A stretch of DNA of 64,000 nt, taken from contig DASCMH010000004.1 in the NCBI GenBank assembly GCA_036010905.1, positions 1 to 64,000 on the forward strand. The letters are read 5' to 3'. A program made the position numbers and the translations under genes. The DNA comes from SMWD01 sp002729875 (GTDB lineage: Bacteria > Pseudomonadota > Gammaproteobacteria > Steroidobacterales > GCA-2729495). Under the pieces are notes generated by a model, which did not search any database, was not told the origin of the DNA, and was given only the letters and a program-made list of their open reading frames with translations. Positions 36,065 through 45,081 of this stretch are shown piece by piece (the stretch's first letter is position 1; every line of letters begins with the position of its first letter).

Positions 36065-38329
36065 ATGGAGTTGGAAGTGGCTGGATCGAGAATTCCACAT
36101 TTTTACAAGATGAGCATCAATGAGCGTGTCAAGGCAGTGCATGACAAGGGCCTGCTGACAGACAGCGATCTTGATAGCCTGATGTCCGGAGAGGCGACTC
36201 TCGATCTAAGTGCCGCTGACAAGATGATCGAGAATGTCATCGGTGTTCTGGGCCTGCCGATTGGGCTTGCAGTCAATTTTTTGATCAACAGCAAGGAATA
36301 CGTAATTCCGCTGGTCGTCGAAGAACCATCGATCGTAGCCGCCCTGAGCGCCGCTGCAAAACTCACTCGCAGCACCGGAGGATTCACAACCACCTCGACG
36401 GATCCGATCCTGATCGGACAAATCCAGGTCATAGATGCTCCTGACCTGAATCGTGCCAAGGCTACAATCCTTGAGCACAAACAGGAGATCCTCGATCTGG
36501 CCAATAGTTTTCATCCACGCATGGTGGCACGTGGGGGTGGCGCTGTGGATATCGAGGTCTCAAGCTTCCCGCTGGAATCGATGCAGACAGAGATGATTGC
36601 CGTGCACCTGCTTATCGACACCCGCGACGCAATGGGCGCCAACCTGGTTAATGGTATGTGCGAAGGTGTTGCGCCACTGATTGAAACGCTCACTGAGGGC
36701 ACGGTTTTCCTGCGTATCCTGTCGAACCTCACAGACCGGGCACTTGCAACGGCCGAAGTAACACTGACGGTTGAACAACTTGCCGACAAGGGATTTAGCG
36801 GAGAACGGGTACGCGACGGGATAATTGTTGCAACGGATTTCGCCCACGTTGATCCCTACCGTGCTGCAACACACAACAAGGGTGTCATGAACGGAATCGA
36901 TGCAGTCGCGCTCGCAACCGGTAACGACTGGCGAGCCATCGAAGCCGGCGCCCATGCTTATGCCGCCCGTCATGGTCGCTATGGATCACTGACTCGCTGG
37001 TCAAAGGATGAGAACGGTAACCTGCTCGGGCATATTGAGATCCCGATCAAGGTTGGCCTGGTCGGAGCGCCCCTTGAATCAAATCCCGGTGTTGCCATGA
37101 ATCTGAGGATGATTGGCGTCGAATCGGCAACTGAACTCGCGGAAGTTATGGCGGCAGTTGGTCTGGCACAGAATTTTGCCGCACTCAAGGCACTGGCAAC
37201 CGAGGGCATACAAACCGGGCATATGACCCTGCACGCCCGGAGCGTTGTTAAGGCGGCTGATGCGCCGGATGAATTATTTGATGAAACAGTCGATCTCCTG
37301 GTCCGCAGCAATGAAATAAAAGTCTGGAAGGCTGAAGAAATTGTCGCGCAACTGATTAGTGAGCGCAGCACCAGCGACACAAAAGAAAAACCCGCCGATG
37401 CCGATACCGGTGTGGGCCACGGCAAGGTCATACTGCTCGGTGAACACTCCGTTGTCTACGGCAGGCATGCGATCGCGTGCACACTACCACTGAAAATCCG
37501 GGCTGTCGTCGAAGATCGTGACGAGGGCGTTGAATTATTGATTCCCCGCTGGGGTATCGAATACCAACTCGCCAAACCCCCCGAACAGCGACGCTCTTTT
37601 GAAAAAGCTTCCGGCATGATCATGGACCAGCTAGGCCTGAGCGACCGGGGCATGTGCATCGAAGTCTTTCCCGACGTGCCCAGGGGCATGGGAATGGGCG
37701 GTTCCGCGGCGTTGGCCGTTGCCATCATTCGGGCCCTCGATTTGCACTACCAGCTTGGCTTGACTGATGAAGAAGTCAATAAACTTGCCTACCAGTCGGA
37801 ACAAGTTGCCCACGGTCAGCCAAGCGGGATTGACAATACTGTTGCAACTTACGGTAAGCCGCTGATTTTTCGCAAAGGCACACCGCCCCTGGTTGAATCT
37901 CTGCATATCCCAAAGCCCTTGTCGCTGGTAATCGGCATGACGCGCACCGAGGGCCTCACGGCAAGAACAGTACTGAATGTTCGTGAGGCACACGACCGCC
38001 AGCCACAACTCTACGAGAAGATCTTCGATGATATTGATGCACTGGTTCTCCAGGGCATCACGGCAATTCAGAACGGTGATCATCATACCCTTGGCGAACT
38101 CATGAATGTTTGCCAGGGACTGCTGAATGCCCTGCAGGTATCCACACCGGAAATCGAACGCTTGATCGGTATTGCCCGCAAGGCCGGCGCGCTGGGCGCT
38201 AAGTTAACCGGAGGCGGTGGCGGAGGAGCTGTGCTTGCACTCTGCGAAAACAATGCTGATAAAGTGCAAACCGCCATGGAACGATGCGGATTTCGGGCGC
38301 TAACGTTCCTGACTGGTGAGATGCAATGA
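36065..38329 (+). CDS. Fused HMG-CoA reductase (class II) and mevalonate kinase
   Basis: A 754-residue bifunctional protein. Residues about 1-433 are a class II HMG-CoA reductase, with catalytic Glu87 (VVEEPSIVAALS), DAMGANLVNGM, Lys272 (HNKGVMNGIDAV), Asp288 (ATGNDWRAIEAG) and His390 (GHMTLHARSVV). A linker of about 18 polar residues follows. Residues about 452-754 are a GHMP-fold mevalonate kinase: GKVILLGEHSVVYGRHAI, PRGMGMGGSAALAVAII and LTGGGGGGAVLAL. It would convert HMG-CoA to mevalonate and then to 5-phosphomevalonate. ATG 36065 chosen; TTG 36047 is possible. It overlaps idi by ATGA. Confidence 0.95.
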   Translation: MELEVAGSRIPHFYKMSINERVKAVHDKGLLTDSDLDSLMSGEATLDLSAADKMIENVIGVLGLPIGLAVNFLINSKEYVIPLVVEEPSIVAALSAAAKLTRSTGGFTTTSTDPILIGQIQVIDAPDLNRAKATILEHKQEILDLANSFHPRMVARGGGAVDIEVSSFPLESMQTEMIAVHLLIDTRDAMGANLVNGMCEGVAPLIETLTEGTVFLRILSNLTDRALATAEVTLTVEQLADKGFSGERVRDGIIVATDFAHVDPYRAATHNKGVMNGIDAVALATGNDWRAIEAGAHAYAARHGRYGSLTRWSKDENGNLLGHIEIPIKVGLVGAPLESNPGVAMNLRMIGVESATELAEVMAAVGLAQNFAALKALATEGIQTGHMTLHARSVVKAADAPDELFDETVDLLVRSNEIKVWKAEEIVAQLISERSTSDTKEKPADADTGVGHGKVILLGEHSVVYGRHAIACTLPLKIRAVVEDRDEGVELLIPRWGIEYQLAKPPEQRRSFEKASGMIMDQLGLSDRGMCIEVFPDVPRGMGMGGSAALAVAIIRALDLHYQLGLTDEEVNKLAYQSEQVAHGQPSGIDNTVATYGKPLIFRKGTPPLVESLHIPKPLSLVIGMTRTEGLTARTVLNVREAHDRQPQLYEKIFDDIDALVLQGITAIQNGDHHTLGELMNVCQGLLNALQVSTPEIERLIGIARKAGALGAKLTGGGGGGAVLALCENNADKVQTAMERCGFRALTFLTGEMQ

Positions 38330-38898
38330 GTGTGTCGCTGCAACCTGTGTCCAGTCCAACCGAATCACTCATACTCGTCGATGACGAGGACCGGGAAATA
38401 GGTATTCGCCCGAAGCTTGAATGCCATATTGGCCAGGGTTTGCTGCACCGGGCTTTCTCGGTATTCCTGTTTAACGCCAATGGCGAACTGTTGTTACAGA
38501 AAAGAAGCGCACAAAAACCTCTATGGCCCCTGTACTGGTCCAACAGTTGCTGTAGTCACCCGAGAGAGTCGGAGACTGTTGAAGAAGCCGGCAGAAGGCG
38601 CATCCATGAGGAACTGAATATCCAATCGGAGTTGCGCTTTCTGTACAAGTTCAAGTATCAGGCATCATTCCGGGACCTGGGCAGTGAACATGAACTATGC
38701 CATGTATTTGTCGGTTTCACGGCCGATGAGGTCATCGCGCATCCCAATGAAATAGACGAATGGCGTTACATCACCCCGAATGACCTGACTCGAGAAATTG
38801 CCGCCGATGGCGATCGTTTTACGCCGTGGCTTAAGATGGAATGGCAGCGCATTCGGAAAGATTTTCTTGGCGAAATACTGGCCGGTATCAGCGGGTAA
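38326..38898 (+). CDS. idi: Isopentenyl-diphosphate delta-isomerase, type 1
   Basis: A 190-residue Nudix-fold isomerase interconverting IPP and DMAPP. The catalytic Cys lies in YWSNSCCSHPRESE, and the Nudix-like segment is EEAGRRRIHEELNIQ. The second acidic site is FRDLGSEHELCHVFVG, with metal-binding Glu residues. A type 1 isomerase is needed for the mevalonate route. Its ATG overlaps the stop of the HMGR-MVK gene (ATGA). Its 3' end overlaps the convergent barrel gene by 11 bases. Phosphomevalonate kinase and decarboxylase are absent here. Confidence 0.96.
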   Translation: MSVSLQPVSSPTESLILVDDEDREIGIRPKLECHIGQGLLHRAFSVFLFNANGELLLQKRSAQKPLWPLYWSNSCCSHPRESETVEEAGRRRIHEELNIQSELRFLYKFKYQASFRDLGSEHELCHVFVGFTADEVIAHPNEIDEWRYITPNDLTREIAADGDRFTPWLKMEWQRIRKDFLGEILAGISG

Positions 38899-39544
38899 AA
38901 TCAAACTCCAGACGCAATCCAAGCATGTAGGTCAAGCCACCTAAATCAATTCCATCGACCTCTGTCGAAAAGTACTGCCCTTCCAGGAACAGGTAGGTAT
39001 TGATTAGTCCGTCCTCCGCCACACGCTTGGCAGCAGAACGATCCAGCCTGTTCAGCAGAACCTGCACGCCCGCCCTCACGTTATAGCCGGAATCAGCACG
39101 CCCGCTGCGGTTCGGCTGGGAATCGACCTCCTGCCTGAACCATGCCATGGTCACACCGCCACCCGCATACGGCACGACCCATTGATCGGGAGAGAATCGA
39201 GCAAATACGTTAACGTACAGATGCGCCGGAACCAACATATATTCAACACTACCACCCAGCGTTATTTTGTCGGCAAGCAGTCCACGACCCGAGTCCTTCA
39301 TGTAACCCAGTTCCCCGCCGACCTCATACCAGTCAGACGGCCGGTAAGCGAAGGCCGCGGCAAAAAAAGAACTCGAACTGTCGCCGTAAAACTGTTTATA
39401 TGAGTCCAGATCCGGCTCAATTTTTCCGCCCTTGATTTCAAATACCCACGGTGCGACCCTGGGACTCACCTGCGCATTAGCCTCCTGTCCGCTGACCGAC
39501 AGGGCGAGCAGAACGCAAACCAGCAGTGCGCCGATCTTTGTCAT
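38888..39544 (-). CDS. Small outer-membrane beta-barrel protein
   Basis: A 218-residue protein with signal peptide (LVCVLLALSVSG, cut after EANA). The mature part has short amphipathic strands with many Gly and aromatic residues (WVFEIKGGKIEPDLDSYKQF, YEVGGELGYM, VPYAGGGVTMAWF) and ends MLGLRLEFDFTR. It resembles eight-stranded barrels such as the MXAN_2562 group, a tentative family match. Its ATG overlaps the stop of the CFI-box protein gene, so the pair is co-expressed. A function in surface anchoring or lipid handling cannot be shown. Confidence 0.8.
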   Translation of the reverse strand: MTKIGALLVCVLLALSVSGQEANAQVSPRVAPWVFEIKGGKIEPDLDSYKQFYGDSSSSFFAAAFAYRPSDWYEVGGELGYMKDSGRGLLADKITLGGSVEYMLVPAHLYVNVFARFSPDQWVVPYAGGGVTMAWFRQEVDSQPNRSGRADSGYNVRAGVQVLLNRLDRSAAKRVAEDGLINTYLFLEGQYFSTEVDGIDLGGLTYMLGLRLEFDFTR

Positions 39545-41334
39545 TCAGTCAACCTCATGAAAAAATGCCGGTTCAGGGCTCCATGCCGCACGATCACCAG
39601 GGCAAGGCACAGAAACAATACGGCAAAACTTGCCGCAGGCGAAGCAGCCAGCGCAAACAAGGCAATCACGACGAACGGCCATAAGAAGGCTCGTACAGCG
39701 GGGCGAACAGCATCAAACTCGACCATCAAGGCCGCCGCTGACGGTCCGTTACGATAGTACCAGCGAACAAAAGCTCGCCCGGGCCCGTTCGATAACAGGA
39801 AGCGATCACGAAAATCACGCAGCACCTGAACCTCGGCTGACCAGTCAACACCGAAGGCAGCGGTCGCAACGAAGCAACCGCTGTCGGACAAGTCAGGATA
39901 CGACGCCGTATCATCCGGCGTCGCCGTCAGCTGATTCGATAACACGCCTTCGGTCAAGGACCCGATGACCAGCGTACTTTCTGGCGAGAACTCACTCTCA
40001 TTGGCACTCGGCGTACTGTCAAGCGCTGTAACCGAGAAATGATAAACCGGTTGCACAAATGCACTGACTGCAAACCGGTACTCGGTGGCATTTTCCAGAT
40101 CGCTGACCGTGAAAGTCGTCACGTCGCCAACATCGACCTGATTCTCAGTTACAGCTGCCGTTCCGTAATACACACGATAGTCAACCGCCCCGGCGACGGC
40201 CTCCCAACTGATCATGGCCGATGACATAAGCGGTTCGGCAGACAACAATTGCGGAGCCGCAGGAGGCGGAACGGATGGCTGCAGATTGTCCAGCGTCAGT
40301 TTCGTAATAGCACCACGGTCGATCGGTGATGGCTGCGTACCGTTACCCACATCGGTGCCATCATACGGTGGGCCAGACTGATTCTGACGGTAATAAACAA
40401 GGTAGCGACCGGATGTAACGGAATTGGTAACAAGATAGGCTTGGTTTGCCGACCATTCGACACTGACGCTATAGGGGGGCGATGGGTCGCCGCTGACATT
40501 GGTGACAAGCGGCGCGGCGACCGGGAATGGCTTCACATCGGCATACTGACCGCCATAAGCGCCGATATCGGCCACACTATTATCAATCACATCAATACCC
40601 AGGCCGGTATTGATAAACGGCGAACTCTGCTGCAAGTGATAATCAAAATCGGCCGTTGCAACAAACCCCGGATTACCGATGACTGCGGCCACACCCAGAC
40701 CGGTATCAATACCTGACACCCTCAGGTCCTCATTGCTATAGAATCCACAATTGTTGACATTGGTACTTGAAGCAATAAACGGCGCAACCGGACTCGTAAT
40801 CGTAACGGTATTACCGATAAACCCACTGTTGATGATCTGAACAAGGGCAGTTGCCCGCCGGACAGCAACCGAATTATTCATGAACACCACATTAAGTACA
40901 TCGATTTGCGAATCGGCATCGACCTGCAAGGCTATATGCCCGGCGCCGACAAATACTGTATTGGCCAACTGCAAGTTGGTACTGTTGATTGAGTCAAACC
41001 CGGTCTGCGCATTAATAATAGTAAAGTTGGCCAAGCGCACATTATCGACACCGCTGGCCAGAATAACCGGGCTGGCCGGGGTCTCCGGTTGAATAAACGT
41101 CCGCGCAGTTTCTGCGCCACGCACATTGACGCCTGACTTTAAATTCAGGTTCTCTACATAATTGCCGGCAGCAACAACGACACTATCGCCATTCGTCGCA
41201 GCATCAATGGCGGCCTGAATGGTTGTGTAAGTACCCGGCACATCCAGCACAGCCGCAGCGACCATCTGTGTGAACATTGCAGCCAGAACAATAAAAATAC
41301 TACCAATGCGACGGTTCGATGTGCGGTTCATCAT
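39541..41334 (-). CDS. Surface beta-helix/fibronectin III protein with CFI-box C-terminal domain
   Basis: A 597-residue exported protein. A signal peptide ends near QMVAA. Residues about 28-250 form a right-handed beta helix (VPGTYTTIQAAIDAATNGDS, VVAAGNYVENLNLKSGVNV). One or two fibronectin III-like modules follow (MISWEAVAGAVDYRVYYG, LENATEYRFAVSA). The C-terminus has a CFI-box: GCFVATAAFG, then EVQVLRDFRDRFLLSNGPG and FVRWYYRNGPSAAALM, a hydrophobic helix and a basic end. This sorting-type signal is thought to direct surface attachment. The processing enzyme is not in the window. It is the first gene of a pair with the small barrel. Confidence 0.85.
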   Translation of the reverse strand: MMNRTSNRRIGSIFIVLAAMFTQMVAAAVLDVPGTYTTIQAAIDAATNGDSVVVAAGNYVENLNLKSGVNVRGAETARTFIQPETPASPVILASGVDNVRLANFTIINAQTGFDSINSTNLQLANTVFVGAGHIALQVDADSQIDVLNVVFMNNSVAVRRATALVQIINSGFIGNTVTITSPVAPFIASSTNVNNCGFYSNEDLRVSGIDTGLGVAAVIGNPGFVATADFDYHLQQSSPFINTGLGIDVIDNSVADIGAYGGQYADVKPFPVAAPLVTNVSGDPSPPYSVSVEWSANQAYLVTNSVTSGRYLVYYRQNQSGPPYDGTDVGNGTQPSPIDRGAITKLTLDNLQPSVPPPAAPQLLSAEPLMSSAMISWEAVAGAVDYRVYYGTAAVTENQVDVGDVTTFTVSDLENATEYRFAVSAFVQPVYHFSVTALDSTPSANESEFSPESTLVIGSLTEGVLSNQLTATPDDTASYPDLSDSGCFVATAAFGVDWSAEVQVLRDFRDRFLLSNGPGRAFVRWYYRNGPSAAALMVEFDAVRPAVRAFLWPFVVIALFALAASPAASFAVLFLCLALVIVRHGALNRHFFMRLTE

Positions 41335-41460
41335 AGGGGCATAGTAACCAACTATTTGTCAATCAGGCAATAAAAAATGCAGGGCCACAGCCAGACCCAT
41401 TGCCTGCGAATGATACCAGCATTGTTATCGGGAACCAGCAGAGACCTGTCCGGCAACTTG

Positions 41461-42615
41461 TCAGGCCAGAGCATCCAATGCTTTGCTTAATGCCGCAAGC
41501 AGATCCTTGGAATCTTCCAGCCCAACAGACAAGCGCACCAGCCCGTCCGTGATGCCGACCTGTGCACGAACAGTTGGCTCAATATCAGCATGGGTCATGC
41601 TGGCCGGGTGAGTTACCAGCGATTCTACCGAGCCGAGGCTCTCTGCCAGCGACCATAATTCGATCGAATCCATCAGCGCCTTACCCGCTTGCACACCGCC
41701 GACGACTTCAAACCAGACCATGGCACCGAATCCGCTGGCCTGAGATTTCGCCAACTCATGCTGTGGAAAAGATTCCAGCCCGGGATAGCCAACACGTTCG
41801 ACGGCAGGATGGCTTTCTAAGAAGGTCGCAACCCTGAATGCTGTTTCTGACTGCTGATCCATGCGTACCGACAGGGTTTTACTGCCTTGCAGTGTCAACC
41901 ATGCAATCTGTGGTGACATGATGATCCCGGATGCATTCTGCACAAAGCGTAATGCCTCATCCTGTTCACTGGTACACGCGACAACGGCACCACCGACGGT
42001 AGCGTTGTGCCCATCGAAATACTTCGTTGTACTATGCACGACGAGATCGGCACCGAGTTCGATCGGCCGCTGGTAATAAGGTGTCAGGAAGGTATTGTCG
42101 ACTGCATGCAAAATGCCTGCCTCCCGCGTAACAGCAGATATGGCAGCAATATCCGCCATTTTGAGCGTCGGATTAGCGGGGGTTTCGGACACCACCAGCC
42201 GGGTATTTTCGCGCAGATTCCGGCGCACATTTTCCACTTCAGCCGTATCGACAAAACTGAAATCGATACCGAAACGACTGAAAACCTGGTTGCACAGCCG
42301 ATACGTACCGCCATAAACGACATCAGATAAAATGGCGTGATCGCCAGCGCTCAGAAACGCTGTCAGCATAGAGTTGATGCCCGCCATGCCGGTTGCATAG
42401 GCCGTACAATCAGCACCACCCTCGAGATCAGCAATCCGTTTCTCCAGTGCGCGAACCGTCGGATTACCCGACCGCGAATAGGAGTAGCCCTTCGCCAGAT
42501 ATGAATCAACCGAATCCTGAACGTAAGCAGCTGTCTGGTAAATCGGCGTCAGAATCGATCCGGTTAGCGGATCGGGCTCTACGCCAGCATGAATCTGTCG
42601 GGTACTGAACCGCAT
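41461..42615 (-). CDS. PLP-dependent trans-sulfuration enzyme (cystathionine synthase/lyase type)
   Basis: A 384-residue Cys/Met metabolism PLP enzyme. The PLP lysine is in VVHSTTKYFDGHNATVGG. The N-terminal IHAGVEPDPLTGSILTPIYQT and YSYSRSGNPTVRALEKRIADLE, along with AYATGMAGINSML and DNTFLTPYYQRPIELGADL, are typical. Members include cystathionine gamma-synthase (MetB), gamma-lyase and beta-lyase (MetC), which I cannot separate here. It stands alone on the minus strand and is divergent from a cupin gene. Confidence 0.93.
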   Translation of the reverse strand: MRFSTRQIHAGVEPDPLTGSILTPIYQTAAYVQDSVDSYLAKGYSYSRSGNPTVRALEKRIADLEGGADCTAYATGMAGINSMLTAFLSAGDHAILSDVVYGGTYRLCNQVFSRFGIDFSFVDTAEVENVRRNLRENTRLVVSETPANPTLKMADIAAISAVTREAGILHAVDNTFLTPYYQRPIELGADLVVHSTTKYFDGHNATVGGAVVACTSEQDEALRFVQNASGIIMSPQIAWLTLQGSKTLSVRMDQQSETAFRVATFLESHPAVERVGYPGLESFPQHELAKSQASGFGAMVWFEVVGGVQAGKALMDSIELWSLAESLGSVESLVTHPASMTHADIEPTVRAQVGITDGLVRLSVGLEDSKDLLAALSKALDALA

Positions 42616-42768
42616 ATAATACGCCTCTCTTTTATAATGTTATCTGCACGGCAGGAAAGTAATTTTAGCGCGTAGAACGCTATCCGACATACATTTCTAC
42701 AGTAACTTGTTGCGATAAACTCAATATTGCCGGATTATCCCTATCATCAGCTATTCTGGAGACATTTA

Positions 42769-43101
42769 ATGACCGACGACATCTGGCAGGTATTCAACCT
42801 GGCCGATCTTATCGATAAAGTCGCCGGAAACGAACCGCGATTTCATGAGTTCCTGCGCGTCCCCGCCCTGAGTTGTGCTGTCTATCGTCTGCCAGCCGGC
42901 GCCAAAGACATGCAGGCACCGCACCTGGAAGACGAAGTCTACGTTGTACTCGAAGGTCAGGCCTGCCTGAGGATTGACGACAAGAATCACCAGATCAAAC
43001 GGGGTTCGATCCTGTACGTCCGGGCAACCGCCAAACACTCATTTTTCGATATTGAAGAAGATCTGACTGTGCTGGCTGTGTTTGGCGCACAAACGCCGTG
43101 A
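42769..43101 (+). CDS. Cupin-domain protein
   Basis: A 110-residue single-domain cupin. Motif 1 is partly recognisable in APHLEDEVYVVLEGQACLRID, and motif 2 in RGSILYVRATAKHSFFDIEEDLTV. Two His and a Glu for metal are likely. ATG 42769 has GGAG nearby; an upstream in-frame start at 42727 is less likely. Substrate unknown. It lies convergent with the acyl-CoA dehydrogenase gene (7 bases between). Confidence 0.88.
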   Translation: MTDDIWQVFNLADLIDKVAGNEPRFHEFLRVPALSCAVYRLPAGAKDMQAPHLEDEVYVVLEGQACLRIDDKNHQIKRGSILYVRATAKHSFFDIEEDLTVLAVFGAQTP

Positions 43102-43108
43102 CTTAAAC

Positions 43109-44884
43109 TCAAAACTGGTCATCACTCAGCCCCATGATCGAACCCGAACCTGCCTCTACCCCAGCACGGTAGGCACTGGCCAATGGTAAAACCTGCTCAG
43201 CAAAGTAGTTTGCCGTCACGATTTTCGCCGTAAAAAAGGATTTATCTTCGGCGCCGGCCGCAAGCTGCTCGACAGCGGCCAATGCCGCGCGAGCCATTTG
43301 CCAACCACCTGCGACGGTACCCATCAGCATCAGAAAATTGACCGAAACAGCACCCGGTGTATCCGGATCAGCGGCAAAATTATCGCTTAACCACTGCGCA
43401 GCAGTAACCAGTTCCCCAACCGCCGTCTGCAACGCGCCCCGGATGGTCGCAAGCTGCTCACCATGACGTTTAAGATCAACAACCGTCTTCTGCATGTCTC
43501 CGATTAAAAGCTTGAGAGCCTGACCCTGATCACGCAGAATCTTGCGCCCGATCAGATCGCCCGCCTGAATACCGGTCGTACCTTCGTAAATTGTGGTAAT
43601 CCGTGCATCACGAAAATACTGCGCAACACCAGTTTCCTCGATATATCCCATGCCGCCATGAACCTGCAGAGCTAACGAGGTCAGCAACTGACTCATCTCC
43701 GTGCACCAGCCCTTAACAACCGGCACTAACAGTTCAAGTCGTGCCAGCTCAGATGCGCGCACGGCTTCATCCGGCTCGTACTCGGCCCGGTCAAGATGGC
43801 CTCCTGTCACGTAGGCAAGCCCGCGCATAGCCTCGATATTGGCCTTCATATGCATTAGCATCCGCCGCACGTCGGGATGCTCAATAATCGCGACACCACC
43901 CTCGTGGCCTCTTTTCTCACCCTGGATTCGTTCCCGCGCGTAGGCCCGTGCCTGCTGATAGGCACGCTCAGATATTGCCACCCCCTCTAGCCCGACACTG
44001 AGGCGTGCATGATTCATCATTGTAAACATGCACTTAAGACCGCTATTTATGTCCCCCACCGGGTAACCAAAGGCATTTTCGTACGCCATGACACAGGTTG
44101 GACTCGCGTGGATACCAAGTTTGTGTTCGACGGATACGACACTAACGTTATTTGACTGACCAACCGACCCATCTGCCTGGATCAGTTTCTTCGGCACAGC
44201 AAACAGGGTCAGACCTCTGACCCCCGGTGGCGCATCAGGTAGCCGGGCCAGCACGAGATGAATAACATTGTCTGCCATCTCATGGTCACCCCAGGTTATA
44301 AAAATCTTCTGCCCGGTGATCCGGTATCCGTCACCATCGGCCACCGCCACGGTCCGAATCGCGGCCAGATCCGAACCGGCCTGCGGTTCGGTCAGGTTCA
44401 TCGTGCCGGTCCAGTCACCGGAAATCATCTTCTCAAGCACTAATGCCTTGATTTCATCGTTACCATGCTCATGGATTGCACGTGCCGCACCCTGCGTCAG
44501 CAACGCACACAATGACCAGGCAAGACTGGCCGCCTGCCACATTTCCTCAACAGCCAAACCAACTATATAGGGCAACCCTTGTCCACCGATATCCGTGGGC
44601 TGGGAAACACCGGCCCAACCATCTGCGGTGATTTGCTGGTACACGGCCTTGAATTCGTCCGGCACGATAACCTTACCATCCTCAACCCGTGCCCCCTGCC
44701 GGTCGCCGATCTCATTAATCGGTGCCACCACCTCGTTGGCGAGTTGCGCAGCCTCATCGAGCACCGCCTCGACCAGATCAGGCGTTGCATCCTCAAAACC
44801 ATGCAATCGGTTGACTTGATCCAGACCGGCAAGCTGGGTAATGGTAAACAGCATATCCTTGACCGGCGGTTGATAATCAGCCAT
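43109..44884 (-). CDS. Acyl-CoA dehydrogenase, large DmdC-like form
   Basis: A 591-residue flavoenzyme of the long acyl-CoA dehydrogenase group (about 590-600 residues, with an extra C-terminal domain), as in 3-methylmercaptopropionyl-CoA dehydrogenase. Flavin motifs TGTMNLTEPQAGSDLAAIRT and KIFITWGDHEMADN are present. The catalytic Glu is in TTIYEGTTGIQAGDLIGRK. The last 150 residues are the extra domain. Substrate is unknown: DmdC and general fatty-acid forms are not separable by eye. A single gene with its own start at ATG. Confidence 0.93.
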   Translation of the reverse strand: MADYQPPVKDMLFTITQLAGLDQVNRLHGFEDATPDLVEAVLDEAAQLANEVVAPINEIGDRQGARVEDGKVIVPDEFKAVYQQITADGWAGVSQPTDIGGQGLPYIVGLAVEEMWQAASLAWSLCALLTQGAARAIHEHGNDEIKALVLEKMISGDWTGTMNLTEPQAGSDLAAIRTVAVADGDGYRITGQKIFITWGDHEMADNVIHLVLARLPDAPPGVRGLTLFAVPKKLIQADGSVGQSNNVSVVSVEHKLGIHASPTCVMAYENAFGYPVGDINSGLKCMFTMMNHARLSVGLEGVAISERAYQQARAYARERIQGEKRGHEGGVAIIEHPDVRRMLMHMKANIEAMRGLAYVTGGHLDRAEYEPDEAVRASELARLELLVPVVKGWCTEMSQLLTSLALQVHGGMGYIEETGVAQYFRDARITTIYEGTTGIQAGDLIGRKILRDQGQALKLLIGDMQKTVVDLKRHGEQLATIRGALQTAVGELVTAAQWLSDNFAADPDTPGAVSVNFLMLMGTVAGGWQMARAALAAVEQLAAGAEDKSFFTAKIVTANYFAEQVLPLASAYRAGVEAGSGSIMGLSDDQF

Positions 44885-45081
44885 AAATTCTTCTCCTGAT
44901 TAAGGCGGCGTATTCTATCAATACATTCCGCCTTTGTGTCCGGGCAGCCCACAAGTATTTGCCGTAATATCAATACTCTTGGGCCTTGACGATGACCATC
45001 CGGCCAACTTTCCAGGCATAGTCACCATTATCTGGACAGATACGGTTGCCCCGGACCGGGTAAAGCAGTCAAAATCACGCT

